Shown: positions 61,866 through 64,000 of the stretch, piece after piece | Numbering within the stretch: position 1 is the first letter of the stretch | Layout: each line of letters starts with the position of its first letter | DNA from: Alligator mississippiensis | Lineage: Eukaryota; Chordata; Crocodylia; Alligatoridae | Assembly: GCF_030867095.1 (NCBI RefSeq) | Contig: NC_081835.1 | Location: forward strand, 40,903,892 to 40,967,891 | Direction of reading: 5' to 3' | Length of the DNA: 64,000 nt | Program-made: the position numbers and the translations under genes | The notes under the pieces: generated by a model | Database searches by the model: none | Told to the model about the DNA's origin: nothing | Seen by the model: only the letters and a program-made list of their open reading frames with translations

Positions 61866-63574
61866 ATGGCGGCTCCATGGCTGAGCTGCTGGGAGGCGCC
61901 GGCGCGAGCGCTGCGGGGCCTGGCCGGGCTGGGCCGGGACTTCGCGGCCGAGTGGGAGGCGCAGGACCTGCGCGCGGCGCTCTTCCAGCTGCTGCTGCTC
62001 TGGCTCGGCCTCAGCCTCGTGGCCATCCAGCTCGCCTGGCGCGTCTACGGCGGCGCTGTCACCGCGCTCTGCTGCCGCCCAGGTACGGCCCGGCCCGCGC
62101 CGCAAGGCCTGGGGCCTTCCCGGGGCCTGCGGCTGCGGCCCGGCCCGAGCTGAGCGCGCGCTGCGACGGGCGGTGCAGGCGGGGGCCGGCGGCAGCCAAG
62201 GCTCCAGGCTTCCCTGCGCTGGGTCCCACTGGGCGCGCAGAGCTCTGCCCGCTGCGGCCTGGCAACGGCCTGCTAGTGTCGGGGCCCCCGGAGGCGGCTT
62301 GGCCTTCCTGGGTGCTGCTCAAGCAGCCTCCAGCCCGGCTCCGGATCGAGGACCCAAGCGTTTGCATCCGGCCCACGGGAGAAGGATTGGACTCGCTGGA
62401 TCCCAGCCGGGGCCCTGGTCCATCCCGGCTGGATGCCTGTTGCCGTGCAAGGGTACCAGTGCTTCTCCGTATTTTGCACCAGGGAGCCCTGGGCACGGGG
62501 GGAGGGGAAAGCAGGGCAGTTCTAGGCCAGGCCTCCCATCCACCAAACCAAAGAAAAGTCACTGAGCCCAGAAGAGGGCTTGCAGCTGGAGACTGTCTGG
62601 TTGTTCCCTGTAATGCTGCTTCCCTCCCTGCCCCAGAAGGGGCCAGAGCCCAGCCCTCCGGCACATGGGTTTCACCCAGTCAGGCAGGGACTGTCTTGTC
62701 CCAAAGTCTCCCTGCCCTTTGGCTCGTGGCTAACAAGGCGCATGCTGGATTGTCTGGCTGTGGATCCCTACTAGCTCAATGACTGCACTTCCTCCTGTCT
62801 GCAGGCATGGGAGGCCAGAATGGAGGGACCCCAGATGGCTCCTCACATTTCCCTGCCTGGTGAGTTCCTGCAGACCTGTCCTCTCTGAGCTGGTGGGCCT
62901 GGTAGTAGCCACAGAAACTTTCATAGTTGGAAGAAATTTATCACTAGCTACAGATGTGTCTCTTGCATTGGTTTGAAAATGGTTGGTATGTGCTCATATG
63001 GTAGACCTCCCCACTACCATTCTGCTGTGCCCTTTTCTCCCCTTGGTGCCAATGATCCTGCAGCCAGGAACATGGACTCAAAATGCAGGAGTCTGATACT
63101 GGCTGGATCTAGTGGCTGCTTCTCCACCAGCAGGGAAAACTACCACACCATCTGCACTGTGGGGGTGGGGAGGTTGGGGGCTGTGCCACACATCATCACA
63201 GGACTCCAGGGAAAAACCTGCACACCAGTGTGAGCCTAGAGACCAGAACTGTCCAGTGCAAAACCTGGTCCCTGGCACTGGTGAGTTAGGTGTCACTTCC
63301 AGTCTAGCATTTTAGGTGGCAGTGGCCTGCACCTGTGGTACACATGTATGCAGGTGGTGAGTAGGTGAAGTGCTGGGGAGCTTTCCACCTAGTCTGCTGC
63401 CCTCTTCCCTTTAATTTGTCTTGGCTAGTTTGGCCTGGAAGCCTCCTCTGTGCCTACCCAGGAATGTGCTGGGGACCTGTGAATCACTGCAGTCACTGAT
63501 TCCAGTGCCTACCTCCTTCTCTCTCCCTCAGGGAAAGTTCAAGCACCGAGCCTGTGAAAACACACCGAGAGTGA
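61866..63574 (+). CDS. TCTA: TCTA, T-cell leukemia translocation-altered protein homologue, complete
   Basis: Exons 61866-62082, 62805-62859 and 63532-63574 splice at GT/AG in phase to 104 residues; human TCTA has 103. Conserved blocks: [19 protein letters not shown] (29-47), a membrane segment at about 39-60, [14 protein letters not shown], then [20 protein letters not shown] across exon 2, ending EPVKTHRE. Human has [20 protein letters not shown] and EPLKTHRE. The ATG chosen gives [12 protein letters not shown]; an in-frame ATG 18 bases upstream is less like the mammalian start. Role (literature): a small single-pass membrane protein reported to restrain osteoclast fusion; biochemistry unknown. 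Head-to-head with UBA7. Introns 62083-62804 and 62860-63531 hold nothing I recognise. Confidence 0.95.
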
Positions 63575-64000
63575 TGAATGGATGAGCTGGCAGAGTGTGC
63601 TTCTGCCACTCCAGGCATGTCTGGAATGGCGCCCACAGTCCCTGACACTGTTTTCAGGCCTCCAGAGAGACTCGGGGAATTGGCCTTGCTTCTTCACTGC
63701 TTTGGAGACTGCAGCCATCTACTCCCTTTCACTGAGCTCTGATGGCACTGGTAACCTGCGTGCACAGCTGCACAGAGTACTGTGAGAACTCATCTAGGAT
63801 GGACTTTCACCTGCCTTGTCTTTGGGCAGGAGGTGCTATTTTCTGTTCATTCACTACTAATAGTATTTGCATTGGCCCCATGTAGTGGATCTTGGCTCCT
63901 GCACCAAAGCAGGAAACTTACCAGGCCTCCACAGCAGCATTCAGTGTTATGCCTCGTTCTTGCCCTGATAGCCTCAGTTTAAACCCTTCCCCATACCTAG
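63575..64000 (+). other. TCTA 3' UTR, probably continuing past the window
   Basis: Sequence after the TCTA stop. No AATAAA or ATTAAA was noticed before the window ends, so the 3' end of the transcript is not located. Confidence 0.5.

Larger units (their letters stand above)
61330..62200. promoter_or_regulatory. Shared CpG island between UBA7 (minus) and TCTA (plus)
   Basis: A strongly CpG-rich island contains the TCTA start. Upstream of it are clustered GC boxes (CCCCGCCCCGCCCC, 61766-61779), a CACGTA E-box-like site (61784-61789) and an NRF1-like GCGCCTGCGCAG (61837-61848). A good minus-strand donor (GGCGAG/GTCAGT, exon edge 61655) suggests an untranslated UBA7 first exon in the same island. 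That would make it a bidirectional promoter. The TCTA role is secure; the UBA7 role is inferred. Confidence 0.7.

Noticed and set aside
61281-62105. A 274-codon minus-strand open frame across the UBA7/TCTA island
   Set aside because: Same cause: CpG-island composition. It overlaps the TCTA first exon and has no domain.

Overview
The window is vertebrate nuclear DNA, most likely from a non-avian sauropsid (crocodilian or turtle). Host genes are split by GT/AG introns. The introns and spacers are loaded with CR1 LINEs of the sauropsid type, hAT-type DNA elements with 8-bp target duplications, and a Penelope-like retroelement. There is no bacterial signal (no operons, tRNA, rRNA or CRISPR). The species call is inference; the gene calls rest on the spliced protein sequences.

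Layout. (1) 1-3268, minus strand: the 5' part of CDHR4 (cadherin-related family member 4), running off the left edge. (2) 3269-11430: an 8 kb spacer made largely of repeats: three hAT copies of one family, a CR1 with a long open reverse-transcriptase frame, a hAT inserted in a CR1 3' end, and an unclassified repeat with a tandem core. (3) 11430-18660, plus strand: INKA1 (FAM212A), two coding exons with a CpG-island promoter. (4) 20022-60444, minus strand: UBA7, the E1 enzyme for ISG15. I could splice it completely: 24 coding exons, 1018 residues, every junction GT/AG and in phase. The gene spans about 40 kb because its introns host CR1, Penelope and hAT copies, several nested. (5) 61330-62200: a CpG island shared by the 5' end of UBA7 and TCTA. 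(6) 61866-63574, plus strand: TCTA, three coding exons, 104 residues.

Synteny. CDHR4-INKA1-UBA7 in this order and orientation matches human 3p21.31. In human the far neighbour of UBA7 is TRAIP, while TCTA lies several hundred kb away beside RHOA and AMT. The UBA7-TCTA head-to-head junction is therefore a local rearrangement relative to mammals.

The genes do not form one pathway: CDHR4 is a cell-surface cadherin relative, INKA1 inhibits the kinase PAK4, UBA7 activates ISG15 in interferon responses, and TCTA is a small membrane protein. I found no clearly new biological system. The most noteworthy items are the UBA7-TCTA junction, the three-layer transposon nests in the 12.4 kb UBA7 intron, an unclassified repeat present in two copies, a long palindromic hairpin, and an acidic open frame behind a strong splice acceptor on the opposite strand of a UBA7 intron.
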